Shown: positions 1-7,787, counted from the stretch's first letter. The stretch: DNA of 32,419 bases from Lachnospiraceae bacterium (GCA_022766905.1 JALEPU010000152.1:1-32419); one strand, 5' to 3'. Notes: a model not told the origin generated them from the letters alone. Translations and numbers: made by a program.

Positions 1-2
1 TA

Positions 3-272
3 ATCTGTTATCTGGATCAGGGTGACTGTCTGATCACGGTGGAAGATGAAGGGTCAGGCTTTACGATTCAACAGTTAAATAGAGTCTATGAACCATTTCA
101 GGGACACTATGAAAATTCAAGAGTAAGTTCAGATATTTATGCGATACGGCAGCGGCTAATGCGAAAATATGGACCTCAATATGATATAAAACTGGCTGCC
201 AGCGGCAATACCGGTACCAGAGTTTTACTTCGGATTCCTCAGTCGGTGGAAAGGATTCGTTACCATGTATAA
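3..272 (+). CDS. Sensor histidine kinase, C-terminal end (YesM/LytS type), partial
   Basis: Only the last 89 residues are present; the reading frame is open from base 3 and the 5' end lies outside the window. The visible part is the ATP-binding end of a histidine kinase: an N/G1-type motif (VEDEGSGF), then a segment resembling the GL.N...RL...YG block of LytS/YesM kinases (SSDIYAIRQRLMRKYG), and a closing GTRVLLRIP strand with the G2-like Gly-Thr. In this family the protein is a membrane sensor that phosphorylates an AraC-type response regulator. The stop codon lies inside the start of the next gene (8-base overlap, ATGTATAA), which implies translational coupling with its partner. The signal sensed cannot be told from this fragment. 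Confidence 0.85.
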   Translation: MCYLDQGDCLITVEDEGSGFTIQQLNRVYEPFQGHYENSRVSSDIYAIRQRLMRKYGPQYDIKLAASGNTGTRVLLRIPQSVERIRYHV

Positions 273-1308
273 GGTATTGATCGTAGAAGACGAAGTTCTC
301 TTTCGCAGGATACTGACAAAGATTATCGAAAGTATGGAAGATTATGTTGTAATCGGCCAGCTTGGAGATGGGGAATCTGTCATGGAGTTTTGCGAAAAAG
401 AGCAGCCGGATTTTATTTGTATGGATATTTTACTCCCGGGAGAGAATGGTCTTTATGTCAGTCAAAAAGTAAAGAAAAAATATCCTTCCATCGTGATTTT
501 TATTTTATCTGCATACCATGATTTTCAATTAATCCAGACCGCAATGAAATCAGGGCTGGATGCTTATTTGACAAAACCCTATAATGCAGAAGAAATTTGC
601 CGTACTTTTCATAAATATCAGGTGCTTTTTGAGAAAGATAATTATGAAAAGAAATTGATTACCAACAGCATCAATCAAAGGCAGTTGATTGCCACGTTTG
701 ATATGTGTAAAAAACTGGTGTCCGATATTTTTCAAATTTATGAAAAAGAGCAGGATAGATATCTGCAGTTAAAAAAGATTACGGAATATTGCGTGGATTA
801 TATGGGAACTTTGTCCCCGGGAAATGGCTCCTATTATGAACAAAAATACGAATTAGCAGCTGAAGCAGAAAGATATTCCTGTGTGGCCGAAGCATTTTTG
901 CATCTTCTTATACAGGAAATTTATCGGTTTCAGATGTTGTCTAAATACCCTCAATTTAATACGATACTTTCTCATATTCATCGAAATCTGGATAAAGAGA
1001 TTACTTTGAATGGAATTTCGGATTTGTGCAATATGAGTCAGGGGTATATTACCAGAATTTTTAAAAGATATTATGGTATTGGGCCGGTAGACTATGCTCA
1101 TTTAATTAAAATTATCTGGGCGAAACTTTACCTGGCGTGTACAGAACTGAGCATTTCTGATATTTCCTATAATATGGGCTACAATGATCCGGGCTATTTT
1201 GGAAAAGTGTTCAAAAAATATGAAGGAATTACTCCTTCCCAGTATAAAAAAACAAACTGTTGTCAGGGTTATAATATTACTGGAGGATTTGGCAGGCTGG
1301 AAAAATAA
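265..1308 (+). CDS. Response regulator, REC + AraC-type DNA-binding domain (YesN-like)
   Basis: 347 residues. Residues 1-120 form a receiver domain with the acidic pair Glu8/Asp9, phosphoacceptor Asp54 (CMDILLPGENG) and conserved Lys104 (LTKPYN). A variable linker follows (about 120-240), and residues about 243-335 form a two-helix-turn-helix AraC/XylS domain (ITLNGISDLCNMSQGYITRIFKRYYG and ISDISYNMGYNDPGYFGKVFKKYEGITPSQYKK). Together with the overlapping kinase it makes a two-component system of the YesM/YesN type, which in Firmicutes commonly controls carbohydrate uptake or envelope genes. Its target genes are probably upstream of the window; nothing immediately downstream looks like a sugar operon. 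The ATG overlaps the kinase stop, so the start is well fixed. Confidence 0.92.
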   Translation: MYKVLIVEDEVLFRRILTKIIESMEDYVVIGQLGDGESVMEFCEKEQPDFICMDILLPGENGLYVSQKVKKKYPSIVIFILSAYHDFQLIQTAMKSGLDAYLTKPYNAEEICRTFHKYQVLFEKDNYEKKLITNSINQRQLIATFDMCKKLVSDIFQIYEKEQDRYLQLKKITEYCVDYMGTLSPGNGSYYEQKYELAAEAERYSCVAEAFLHLLIQEIYRFQMLSKYPQFNTILSHIHRNLDKEITLNGISDLCNMSQGYITRIFKRYYGIGPVDYAHLIKIIWAKLYLACTELSISDISYNMGYNDPGYFGKVFKKYEGITPSQYKKTNCCQGYNITGGFGRLEK

Positions 1309-1371
1309 AAAAGAGAAAGGAATTTTACCAGTATGAAGCTGGAATCTCTCTAATTACCTCATTTTTTTCGA

Positions 1372-1380
1372 TGATATAAT
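1372..1380 (+). promoter_or_regulatory. Extended -10 promoter for the 1418-3481 pair
   Basis: TGATATAAT (TGn plus a perfect TATAAT at 1375-1380) lies 38 bases before the ATG of the rubredoxin-like gene. No good -35 hexamer sits at 16-18 bases, which fits an extended -10 promoter. Confidence 0.5.
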
Positions 1381-1417
1381 AAGAACAGAATTATATTATT
1401 TAGGAGGTATTTATAGT

Positions 1418-1648
1418 ATGGGATCAATTTTAGAAGAAATGCACAAAATGAAATTAGCACAGAAAATGACTGAACTGGAAGCAACGGGAGGCAATGTAAA
1501 TGTAGAAGACCATAAACTGGATGGTATTTATTACTGTAAAGCATGTGGTTATATTTTTGATGAGGCGAAAGAAGGAAAGCCATTTACCACGCTGTCTCAT
1601 TGCCCGGTCTGCAATATGGGACAGCAGCAGTTTATCCGTATGAATTAA
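1418..1648 (+). CDS. Small rubredoxin-like (rubrerythrin C-terminal-like) metal ribbon protein
   Basis: 76 residues, with AGGAGG nine bases before the ATG. An N-terminal helical stretch (about 1-25) precedes a four-cysteine ribbon: Cys40-x2-Cys43-Gly-Tyr and Cys62-Pro-x-Cys65. This spacing and the CGYIFDEA / CPVCN context match rubredoxin and the rubredoxin-like tail of rubrerythrins, but the loop between the two knuckles is shorter than in classical rubredoxin. It should bind one Fe or Zn. A role in electron transfer or oxidative-stress defence is possible, but a structural zinc site is equally possible. It probably shares a transcript with the TPR-DUF4037 gene 27 bases downstream. Confidence 0.8.
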   Translation: MGSILEEMHKMKLAQKMTELEATGGNVNVEDHKLDGIYYCKACGYIFDEAKEGKPFTTLSHCPVCNMGQQQFIRMN

Positions 1649-1675
1649 TTATTTAGATGAAAAGAAGATAAGAAG

Positions 1676-3481
1676 ATGAAAAGACGGTTAGAACAATTAT
1701 TAAATGAGCTTAACCGGATGGAGGATCTGGAAGAGAATTTACAGATGGTACCGCTTTATGAAGAAGCATTGAAACTCAGTGAGGATATTTATGGAGCGTA
1801 CAATTTGAAAACTCTTGAAATCTGCAATAATTATGGCGGACATCTTCGTAATCTGGGGTTATATGACAAGGCAGAACAGGTTCTTCGGAAAGCAATCGAT
1901 TGTGCAAAAACGGTACGGGGAACGACACATCCGGATTATGCCACAAGCCTTGTGAATCTGGCTAATTTGCTGCGCATGATGAAGTGTTATGAAGAAAGTG
2001 AAGAATTATTTTTGCAGGCCCTTGGCATATATGAAAAGACAATCGGAAACAGGCACTTTTTGTATGCAGGAACAGGGAACAATCTGGGACTTTTATACAG
2101 GGAGACGAGCCGTTATGATAAGGCTATGGAATGTTTTCGCAGAAGTCTTGCAATTTTAGAAGGCCAGGATGCTTATCGAATTCCTTATGCTATTACACTT
2201 CATAATATGGTGGATCTTTACAAGATTCAGGGTATGAAAGAGGAAGCAGAACGGATTTTAAAAAAAGAAATCGGTATTTACAAGGAAATGAAATATGAAG
2301 GTACTGTTTTATATGCAGCCGCTTTGAATTCCCTTGGAATTTTGTATTATGAAAAAGGACAATATGCGAAAGCTTATGAAGCGATGCAGGAAAGTGTGGA
2401 GATTGCCAGAGAGCATTTGGGGCTGGAAAGTGAAAGCTATCAGAATGGCAGTAAAAATCTTGCGATGATAGCAGAGAAACTGGGAGGAATGAAACCCTAT
2501 GAAGCGGCGGCAGCCAATGCAGCGTTGGAGGAAGAAAAACCAGTGGTAAAAGGAATGGATATATGCAGAGCCTACTTTTATGAAGTTTGTTATCCTGTTC
2601 TGGAACGGGAATTTAAAACATATCTGCCCAGAATGGCAGCCGGAATGGTAGGAGAAGGCTCAGAATGTTACGGATTTGATGACGAGATATCCAGAGATCA
2701 TGATTTTGGTCCATCTTTTCAGATTTATATTCCAAAAGAAGATATGCCGATATACGGTGAAAGGCTCAAGATGAGGCTTAAAAGGCTGCCAAAGACTTTT
2801 AAAGAATTTGGTATGAGGACGGAATGCGAGTATGGAGGCGGAAGAACCGGTGTTTTTGCAATTGAGGACTTTTACAGAAAATTTATTGCAGTAGAAAACG
2901 TGCCCGAAAGCACAAATATCTGGAGACAGATTCCGGAACATGCTTTGTCTACAGTAACCAATGGGGAAGTCTTTTTTGATAACTATGGGCGATTCAGCGG
3001 GATTCGGGAAGAATTAAAAAAAGGATATCCGGAAGATGTCCGGTTAAAAAAGATATCTGCCCGTCTGATGAAGATGGCACAGAGTGGACAGTATAATTTC
3101 CCTCGCTGTCTGAAACGGAGAGAGTATGCAGCAGCACATCTGGCTCTCAGTGAGTTTATGTCTGTGGCAATGTCGCTGGTTTATTTGTTGAACCATGCGT
3201 ATCGGCCTTATTATAAATGGGTACATAGAGGATTGCTGGGTCTTCCGATCTTAGGAGAAAAGATTTACGACAAAATGAACCAGCTTGCTACTTTACCGGT
3301 GAAGACGGAAGGCAGGCAGATGGAATGGCTGGTGGAAGAAATTTGTAATCTTTGTCTTTTGGAGCTTAAGAATCAGGGACTTACTTCTAATCCGGAAAAG
3401 TTTTTGCTCATGCAGGGGCCGGAAGTATTAAAAAGAATTAAGGATCCGGCACTAAAAAACAGTAGTCCGTGGGTAGAATAA
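1676..3481 (+). CDS. TPR-repeat protein with C-terminal DUF4037 domain
   Basis: 601 residues. About residues 1-270 are tandem tetratricopeptide repeats of the kinesin-light-chain style (for example LRNLGLYDKAEQVLRKAI and LGLLYRETSRYDKAMECFRRSL). From about residue 290 to the end is a DUF4037 domain with its signature near residues 332-346 (GFDDEISRDHDFGP); the paired acidic residues recall nucleotidyltransferase active sites, but no activity is established. TPRs normally bind partner proteins, so the likely reading is a scaffold that delivers a substrate or partner to the DUF4037 module. The gene follows the rubredoxin-like gene by 27 bases and ends at a strong terminator. A purine-rich AGAAG stretch serves as a weak ribosome site. 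The domains are recognised with good confidence; the function is unknown. Confidence 0.85.
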   Translation: MKRRLEQLLNELNRMEDLEENLQMVPLYEEALKLSEDIYGAYNLKTLEICNNYGGHLRNLGLYDKAEQVLRKAIDCAKTVRGTTHPDYATSLVNLANLLRMMKCYEESEELFLQALGIYEKTIGNRHFLYAGTGNNLGLLYRETSRYDKAMECFRRSLAILEGQDAYRIPYAITLHNMVDLYKIQGMKEEAERILKKEIGIYKEMKYEGTVLYAAALNSLGILYYEKGQYAKAYEAMQESVEIAREHLGLESESYQNGSKNLAMIAEKLGGMKPYEAAAANAALEEEKPVVKGMDICRAYFYEVCYPVLEREFKTYLPRMAAGMVGEGSECYGFDDEISRDHDFGPSFQIYIPKEDMPIYGERLKMRLKRLPKTFKEFGMRTECEYGGGRTGVFAIEDFYRKFIAVENVPESTNIWRQIPEHALSTVTNGEVFFDNYGRFSGIREELKKGYPEDVRLKKISARLMKMAQSGQYNFPRCLKRREYAAAHLALSEFMSVAMSLVYLLNHAYRPYYKWVHRGLLGLPILGEKIYDKMNQLATLPVKTEGRQMEWLVEEICNLCLLELKNQGLTSNPEKFLLMQGPEVLKRIKDPALKNSSPWVE

Positions 3482-3490
3482 AAATGATAT

Positions 3491-3540
3491 AAAACAGCAA
3501 AAGGAATATTTCGGCAGAAAATCTCCTTTTGCTGTTTTTA
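3491..3540 (+). terminator. Rho-independent terminator after the TPR-DUF4037 gene
   Basis: The stem AAAACAGCAAAAGGA (3491-3505) pairs with TCCTTTTGCTGTTTT (3524-3538); the U-run is part of the 3' arm. It begins 10 bases after the stop. Confidence 0.9.
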
Positions 3541-3563
3541 AAAAATTAATAATCCTAGGCGTT

Positions 3564-3592
3564 ATACTTTAATTGACAAACAATTGAAGTAT
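3564..3592 (+). repeat. 12-bp inverted repeat upstream of the aspS promoter
   Basis: ATACTTTAATTG (3564-3575) and CAATTGAAGTAT (3581-3592) are complementary except for one G-T pair, with a 5-base spacer, and are followed by a run of seven T. It lies 27 bases before the -35 box of the T-box promoter. It could be an operator, a weak AT-rich terminator, or the relic of a duplicated promoter (see findings). Confidence 0.5.
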
Positions 3593-3618
3593 ATTTTTTT
3601 AAGAAATTCATCTTAATG

Positions 3619-3647
3619 TTGACAAGAAATAAAGTGAAGTATATAAT
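3619..3647 (+). promoter_or_regulatory. Consensus promoter of the aspS T-box transcript
   Basis: A perfect TTGACA (3619-3624) and a perfect TATAAT (3642-3647) are 17 bases apart. Transcription should start near 3654, directly ahead of T-box stem I. Confidence 0.93.
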
Positions 3648-3653
3648 TTTCCC

Positions 3654-3990
3654 ATCAGCAATGACGAAGAGAAGTAGTGTAAATGATCGCTTCCAGTGAG
3701 CAGGAGACAGTGAGAACCCTGTAGAATGAATTTACATGAATAACACTTTACCAGCTGCAATCTGAACGTTGAGAAGATCATCAATCAGTAGGTGAGCCGT
3801 GAGTTGCGCGTTAAGCAGCAGGGTTTCCAGACCGATGAAGAGGAAAAAGAATTCATAAGGGTTTGTGAACCAGCGAGAGACTGTGACAGCCGGAAAGAAG
3901 TAAGGCTGTAAGGCAGTAATTCAGGTGGTACCGCGGACATATATCTGTTCGTCCTGAACTTATTAGTTTTGGACGGGCAGTTTTTTTATT
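3654..3990 (+). promoter_or_regulatory. T-box riboswitch (tRNA-sensing leader) of aspS
   Basis: This leader of roughly 340 bases controls aspS by tRNA-dependent antitermination. Stem I starts near GACGAAGAGAAGTA (3663-3676) and contains the AGTA/GAA specifier-loop motif: AGTA on the 5' side and GAA (3738-3740) on the 3' side. Its distal arm has the GTGAGAACC-type motif (about 3709-3719). The T-box sequence itself, AGGTGGTACCGCGG, ends at 3936 and includes the TGG that pairs with the tRNA acceptor end. An intrinsic terminator follows (3945-3990). The triplet in the specifier position is AAC (3742-3744) followed by the usual A; no GAC or GAT occurs in that loop, so the leader seems to read tRNA-Asn rather than tRNA-Asp. 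Confidence 0.93.
3945..3990 (+). terminator. T-box terminator hairpin
   Basis: CTGTTCGTCC (3945-3954) pairs with GGACGGGCAG (3971-3980), followed by seven T. It competes with the antiterminator formed by the T-box sequence just upstream. Confidence 0.9.
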
Positions 3991-4061
3991 ATGAAAAACT
4001 GCTCCCCAAAAGAAAGATAATAAGAAGCAATGAAAAAATATCTTAGTAAAGGAGACAGAGT

Positions 4062-5813
4062 ATGAACACATCTAATATTTACCGCAACAGAACGTTGGAT
4101 CAGATCAGTGAAGGTGATGTAGGAGCAACCTTGAAAGTGGCAGGCTGGGTTGAAAATATTCGTGATCATGGCGGCGTATCTTTTGTCGATTTAAGAGATA
4201 TGTATGGCGTATTACAGGTGGTTATGAGAGACACCAGCTTACTGGACGGCATTAATAAAGAAGACTGCATTTCCATTGAAGGTGTTATGCAGCACAGAGA
4301 CGAGGAAACCTACAATCCTAAGATTCCGACAGGAACTATTGAATTGGAAGCCCATCAGGTGAAAATCCTTGGTAAAGTGAAAAAACAGCTTCCTTTTGAA
4401 GTCATGACTTCCAAAGAGACAAGAGAAGATTTGCGTCTGAAATATCGTTATTTAGACCTTCGTAATAAAAAAGTAAAAGACAATATGATTTTCCGTTCCC
4501 AGGTAATCAGTTACTTAAGACAGAAAATGACGGAGATGGGATTTTTAGAGATTCAGACTCCGATCCTTTGTGCATCTTCTCCGGAAGGAGCCAGAGATTA
4601 TATTGTTCCGTCCAGAAAATATAAAGGAAAATTTTATGCTCTTCCACAGGCACCCCAGCAGTACAAACAGCTTTTGATGGTATCCGGATTTGATAAATAT
4701 TTTCAGATCGCGCCTTGTTTCCGTGATGAGGATGCCAGAGCAGACCGTTCTCCGGGAGAATTTTATCAGTTAGACTTTGAGATGAGCTTTGCAACACAGG
4801 AAGATGTATTTCGTGCAGGCGAAGAGGTGCTGACAGCTACTTTTGAAAAGTTTGCACCGGAAGGATATGAAGTAACCAAGGCTCCTTATCCGGTAATCAG
4901 TTATAAACAGGCAATGCTGGAATTTGGTACAGACAAACCGGATCTTAGAAATCCTCTTCGTATCGTAGATGTTACAGAATTTTTCCAAAGATGTACCTTT
5001 AAACCGTTCCATAAAAAGACGGTTCGTGCGATTAAAGTTCACGCCGATATGTCCAAGGGATTTCATGAAAAACTTCTGAAATTTGCAACATCCATTGGAA
5101 TGGGCGGCCTGGGATATTTAGAAGTACAGGAAGATATGAGTTATAAAGGACCTATTGATAAATTTATTCCGGATGATATGAAAGAAGAGATGGCGAAGCT
5201 TGCCGGTTTAGAGCCTGGCGATACGATTTTCTTTATTGCGGATAAAGAAGAAAGAGCAGCTCTTTATGCAGGTCAGATTCGGACAGAGCTTGGAAAACGT
5301 CTTGATTTATGTGAAAAGAAATCCTATCGGTTCTGCTTTGTCAATGATTTTCCAATGTATGAATATGACAAAGAAGAAAAGAAGATTATTTTTACCCACA
5401 ATCCATTTTCCATGCCTCAGGGCGGTTTAGAAGCTTTGAATGAAAAAGATCCGCTGGATATTCTGGCTTATCAGTACGATATTGTCTGCAATGGCGTGGA
5501 GCTGTCTTCCGGAGCGGTAAGAAACCATGATCTGGATATTATGGTGAAGGCATTTGAAATTGCAGGATATACAGAAGAAGATTTAAAACAAAAATTTGGA
5601 GCCCTGTATAATGCATTCCAGTTTGGAGCACCGCCACATGCAGGAATGGCTCCTGGAGTAGATCGAATGATTATGCTTCTTCGTAACGAAGAAAATATTC
5701 GTGAAATTATTCCGTTCCCAATGAATGGAAATGCACAGGACCTGATGTGTGGAGCACCAAATGAAGTGACAGAGATGCAGCTTCGGGAAGTTCATATTAA
5801 AATTCGAAAATAA
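4062..5813 (+). CDS. aspS: Aspartyl-tRNA synthetase, probably non-discriminating
   Basis: 583 residues, the length of bacterial-type AspRS. An N-terminal OB-fold anticodon domain (about 1-110) is followed by a class II catalytic core: motif 2 FRDEDARADRSPGEFYQLD near residues 220-240 and motif 3 GAPPHAGMAPGVDRMIMLL near 520, with the bacterial GAD insertion between. It charges tRNA-Asp with aspartate in the cytoplasm. The anticodon domain carries His36 in RDHGG; the equivalent His is reported in non-discriminating AspRS (Pseudomonas aeruginosa His31), which also makes Asp-tRNA-Asn for conversion by GatCAB. Discriminating E. coli AspRS has Leu there. The second position discussed in that literature (Gly81) appears to be Glu here, so the evidence is partial. 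GGAGA precedes the ATG; expression is under the T-box. Confidence 0.97.
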   Translation: MNTSNIYRNRTLDQISEGDVGATLKVAGWVENIRDHGGVSFVDLRDMYGVLQVVMRDTSLLDGINKEDCISIEGVMQHRDEETYNPKIPTGTIELEAHQVKILGKVKKQLPFEVMTSKETREDLRLKYRYLDLRNKKVKDNMIFRSQVISYLRQKMTEMGFLEIQTPILCASSPEGARDYIVPSRKYKGKFYALPQAPQQYKQLLMVSGFDKYFQIAPCFRDEDARADRSPGEFYQLDFEMSFATQEDVFRAGEEVLTATFEKFAPEGYEVTKAPYPVISYKQAMLEFGTDKPDLRNPLRIVDVTEFFQRCTFKPFHKKTVRAIKVHADMSKGFHEKLLKFATSIGMGGLGYLEVQEDMSYKGPIDKFIPDDMKEEMAKLAGLEPGDTIFFIADKEERAALYAGQIRTELGKRLDLCEKKSYRFCFVNDFPMYEYDKEEKKIIFTHNPFSMPQGGLEALNEKDPLDILAYQYDIVCNGVELSSGAVRNHDLDIMVKAFEIAGYTEEDLKQKFGALYNAFQFGAPPHAGMAPGVDRMIMLLRNEENIREIIPFPMNGNAQDLMCGAPNEVTEMQLREVHIKIRK

Positions 5814-5823
5814 AAAATTCATG

Positions 5824-5853
5824 CAGGCTCGGAGCAATCCGGGTCTGTTTTTT
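5824..5853 (+). terminator. Terminator after aspS
   Basis: CAGGCTCGGA (5824-5833) pairs with TCCGGGTCTG (5838-5847), a 10-bp stem with two G-T pairs and a 4-base loop, followed by six T. Confidence 0.88.
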
Positions 5854-5854
5854 C

Positions 5855-5883
5855 TTGACTTTTTTCTGATATTATGTTACTGT
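5855..5883 (+). promoter_or_regulatory. Possible promoter of the symporter leader
   Basis: TTGACT (5855-5860) is followed after 17 bases by TACTGT (5878-5883), preceded by TG as in extended -10 sites. The -10 is poor, so this is tentative. Confidence 0.35.
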
Positions 5884-5889
5884 ATTAAA

Positions 5890-6086
5890 CAGAAATCCAC
5901 AGGACAGATTTTACAATTGAAGATAGGTATCGATGAAGAGAGGCTGAATACTTGCAATGGGGTAGGTGTCAGTGTCAGATATTTTTCTGGTACGGAATTA
6001 TTTCCTTCCCCCTGTATAAACTAGTTTCTATATAAGTAATCGCATCCAATGAGCAGGTGAATATATGTATATTTTCCTGTTTTTTT
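5890..6086 (+). promoter_or_regulatory. Structured leader of the AGCS symporter ending in a terminator
   Basis: About 200 bases precede a terminator-like hairpin, with no convincing ORF. Local pairings are visible: GTGTCAGA (near 5970) with TCTGGTAC, nested between GGGG (near 5959) and CCCC (near 6009). The terminator is CAGGTGAATATA (6054-6065) with TATATTTTCCTG (6068-6079) and seven T (6080-6086). This is the architecture of an aptamer plus expression platform. The glycine, lysine, SAM, purine, T-box and c-di-AMP consensus cores were looked for and not found, so the ligand, if any, is unknown. Confidence 0.5.
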
Positions 6087-6128
6087 GTTTCATAGGAAAT
6101 TACCCCGTATTTCCTATGAAACAAAAAA
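6081..6128 (+). repeat. Perfect 20-bp inverted repeat between terminator and symporter gene
   Basis: Bases 6081-6100 and 6109-6128 are perfectly complementary with an 8-base loop. The core is GTTTCATAGGAAAT, flanked by T6 on the left and A6 on the right. The left T-run is also the U-tract of the terminator at 6054-6086, so the two structures compete for the same bases in RNA. Confidence 0.85.
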
Positions 6129-6231
6129 GCCCTCCGGGCAGGAATGCACTGCGGCGGTCCTTTTCTTTTTCGGTGAGATTTTCAAAAATCCTGTGTTTCA
6201 AAACGCGAAAGCAAGAGAGGAGACAAAGAAT

Positions 6232-7722
6232 ATGATTGAAAAGATTGCAAGTGTAAATGGTGCGGTCAATGGATTTGTATGGGGAGTTCCCATGTTGATT
6301 TTGCTGGTTGGAACCGGTATTTTAATGACCCTTTTGACCAAGGTATTCCAGCTTTCTCATTTTGGATTCTGGATGAAACATACTCTGGGAAGTATTTTTA
6401 CGGACAAACACATTACAAAACATACAGAGGATGGAGATCAGGCGATTTCTCAGTTCCAGTCCATGTGTACCGCTTTGGCGGCAACGATTGGAACCGGTAA
6501 TATTGTAGGTGTAGCATCTGCCTTGTTATTTGGTGGCCCTGGTGCGATTTTCTGGATGTGGATTGTAGCTTTCTTTGGTATGATGACCAATTATTCTGAG
6601 AATGTTCTGGGTATTTTTTATCGTAGAAAAAATGAAAAAGGAGAATGGAGCGGCGGTGCTATGTACTATCTGAGAGATGGTCTGGGCGCAAAGAAAGGAA
6701 TGAAACAGATTGGTGCGATTCTGGCTGTTTTATTCTCTCTGTTCTGTCTGCTGGCATCTTTCGGAATCGGAAATATGAGTCAGATTAACTCAATTGCCGG
6801 TAATATGAAAGCGGCTTTTGGTGTTCCGAACGTGGTAACCGGTGTAGTGCTGATGATTCTGGCCGGTCTGGTTATTCTGGGAGGTATCAAAAGAATTGCT
6901 TCTGTAACAGAAAAACTGGTGCCTTTTATGGCAGTGATTTATATTTTAGGTGCGATAACGGCATGTGTTCTTCACGTCGGACAGCTTGGTGCAGCCTTCG
7001 CAGCTATTTTTAAAGGTGCATTTGCGATGAAGGCGATTGGAGGCGGAATTGTTGGTTCCGGAATTAAAATGGCACTTACCTGGGGTATGAAACGAGGTGT
7101 TTTCTCCAACGAAGCCGGTCTTGGTTCTTCTGTTATGGTTCACTCAAGCTCCAATGTAAAAGAACCGGTTCGTCAGGGAATGTGGGGAATCTTTGAAGTG
7201 TTTGCTGATACCATCGTGGTTTGTACTTTAACAGCCCTTACCGTATTAACTTCCGGTCTGGTAGACTTAAATACAGGTGAAGTAATTAGTTCTTCCGAAG
7301 GTTCTGCCCTGGTTGGTGAAGCATTTGGAACGGCATTTGGAAAGGCAGGTCCTGCATTTATTGCGATTGCTATTTTATTGTTTGCATTTTCCACTGTTCT
7401 TGGATGGAGCCATTATGGCGGAAAAGCGTTCGAGTATCTGTTTGGTTCAAAAGCAACTGTGATTTATAAAGTTATTTTTATCGTCTTTATTTTAGGCGGA
7501 GCAACCATGAGACTGGATCTTGCCTGGGATTTATCAGATACCTTTAATGGTCTGATGGCAATTCCAAACTTAATTGGTGTCATAGCCCTTTCGCCTATCG
7601 TATGTAAGATTACACAAAACTATGTAGATCGTAAAATTAAGGGAAAAGATGTAGCGCCGATGCTGTCTGCTTTCCCGGATATTCAGAAAATGCAGGAAGA
7701 AGGACTGGATTTAAGCGACTAA
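6232..7722 (+). CDS. Sodium:alanine/glycine symporter (AGCS family)
   Basis: 496 residues, starting at the ATG preceded by GAGAGGAG. The frame is open further upstream, but that stretch covers the leader hairpins. A polytopic membrane protein with about 10-11 hydrophobic helices, it carries the family blocks SQFQSMCTALAATIGTGNIVGVA and GVFSNEAGLGSSVMVHS. AGCS proteins import small neutral amino acids (alanine, glycine, sometimes serine or glutamine) with sodium. The gene stands alone between a structured leader and a strong terminator, which suggests its own attenuation-type control, probably by amino acid supply. Exact substrate cannot be told from sequence. Confidence 0.93.
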   Translation: MIEKIASVNGAVNGFVWGVPMLILLVGTGILMTLLTKVFQLSHFGFWMKHTLGSIFTDKHITKHTEDGDQAISQFQSMCTALAATIGTGNIVGVASALLFGGPGAIFWMWIVAFFGMMTNYSENVLGIFYRRKNEKGEWSGGAMYYLRDGLGAKKGMKQIGAILAVLFSLFCLLASFGIGNMSQINSIAGNMKAAFGVPNVVTGVVLMILAGLVILGGIKRIASVTEKLVPFMAVIYILGAITACVLHVGQLGAAFAAIFKGAFAMKAIGGGIVGSGIKMALTWGMKRGVFSNEAGLGSSVMVHSSSNVKEPVRQGMWGIFEVFADTIVVCTLTALTVLTSGLVDLNTGEVISSSEGSALVGEAFGTAFGKAGPAFIAIAILLFAFSTVLGWSHYGGKAFEYLFGSKATVIYKVIFIVFILGGATMRLDLAWDLSDTFNGLMAIPNLIGVIALSPIVCKITQNYVDRKIKGKDVAPMLSAFPDIQKMQEEGLDLSD

Positions 7723-7752
7723 TCCGTATCCTGACTGTTATTTAAAAATTTG

Positions 7753-7787
7753 CTCCGGATAAAAGATTTTTATCCGGAGATTTTTTT
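7753..7787 (+). terminator. Terminator after the AGCS symporter
   Basis: CTCCGGATAAAA (7753-7764) pairs with TTTTATCCGGAG (ending 7779), with a very short loop, followed by A and seven T. Confidence 0.93.

Noticed and set aside
1309..1352. Terminator after the response regulator
   Set aside because: CCAG-CTGG with flanking AGAGA/TCTCT can pair, but the stem is broken by mismatches and no U-run follows directly.
5821..6024. 67-codon plus-strand frame after aspS
   Set aside because: It begins in the aspS terminator and runs through the leader, with no ribosome site; more likely non-coding.
5890..6080. Glycine, lysine, SAM, purine or c-di-AMP riboswitch ahead of the symporter
   Set aside because: I compared the leader by eye with the conserved cores of these classes and found none; only a general leader-plus-terminator layout can be supported.
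6085..6231. N-terminal extension of the AGCS symporter
   Set aside because: The in-frame upstream stretch runs through the inverted repeat and lacks a ribosome site, while the ATG at 6232 has GAGAGGAG and gives a normal family N-terminus.
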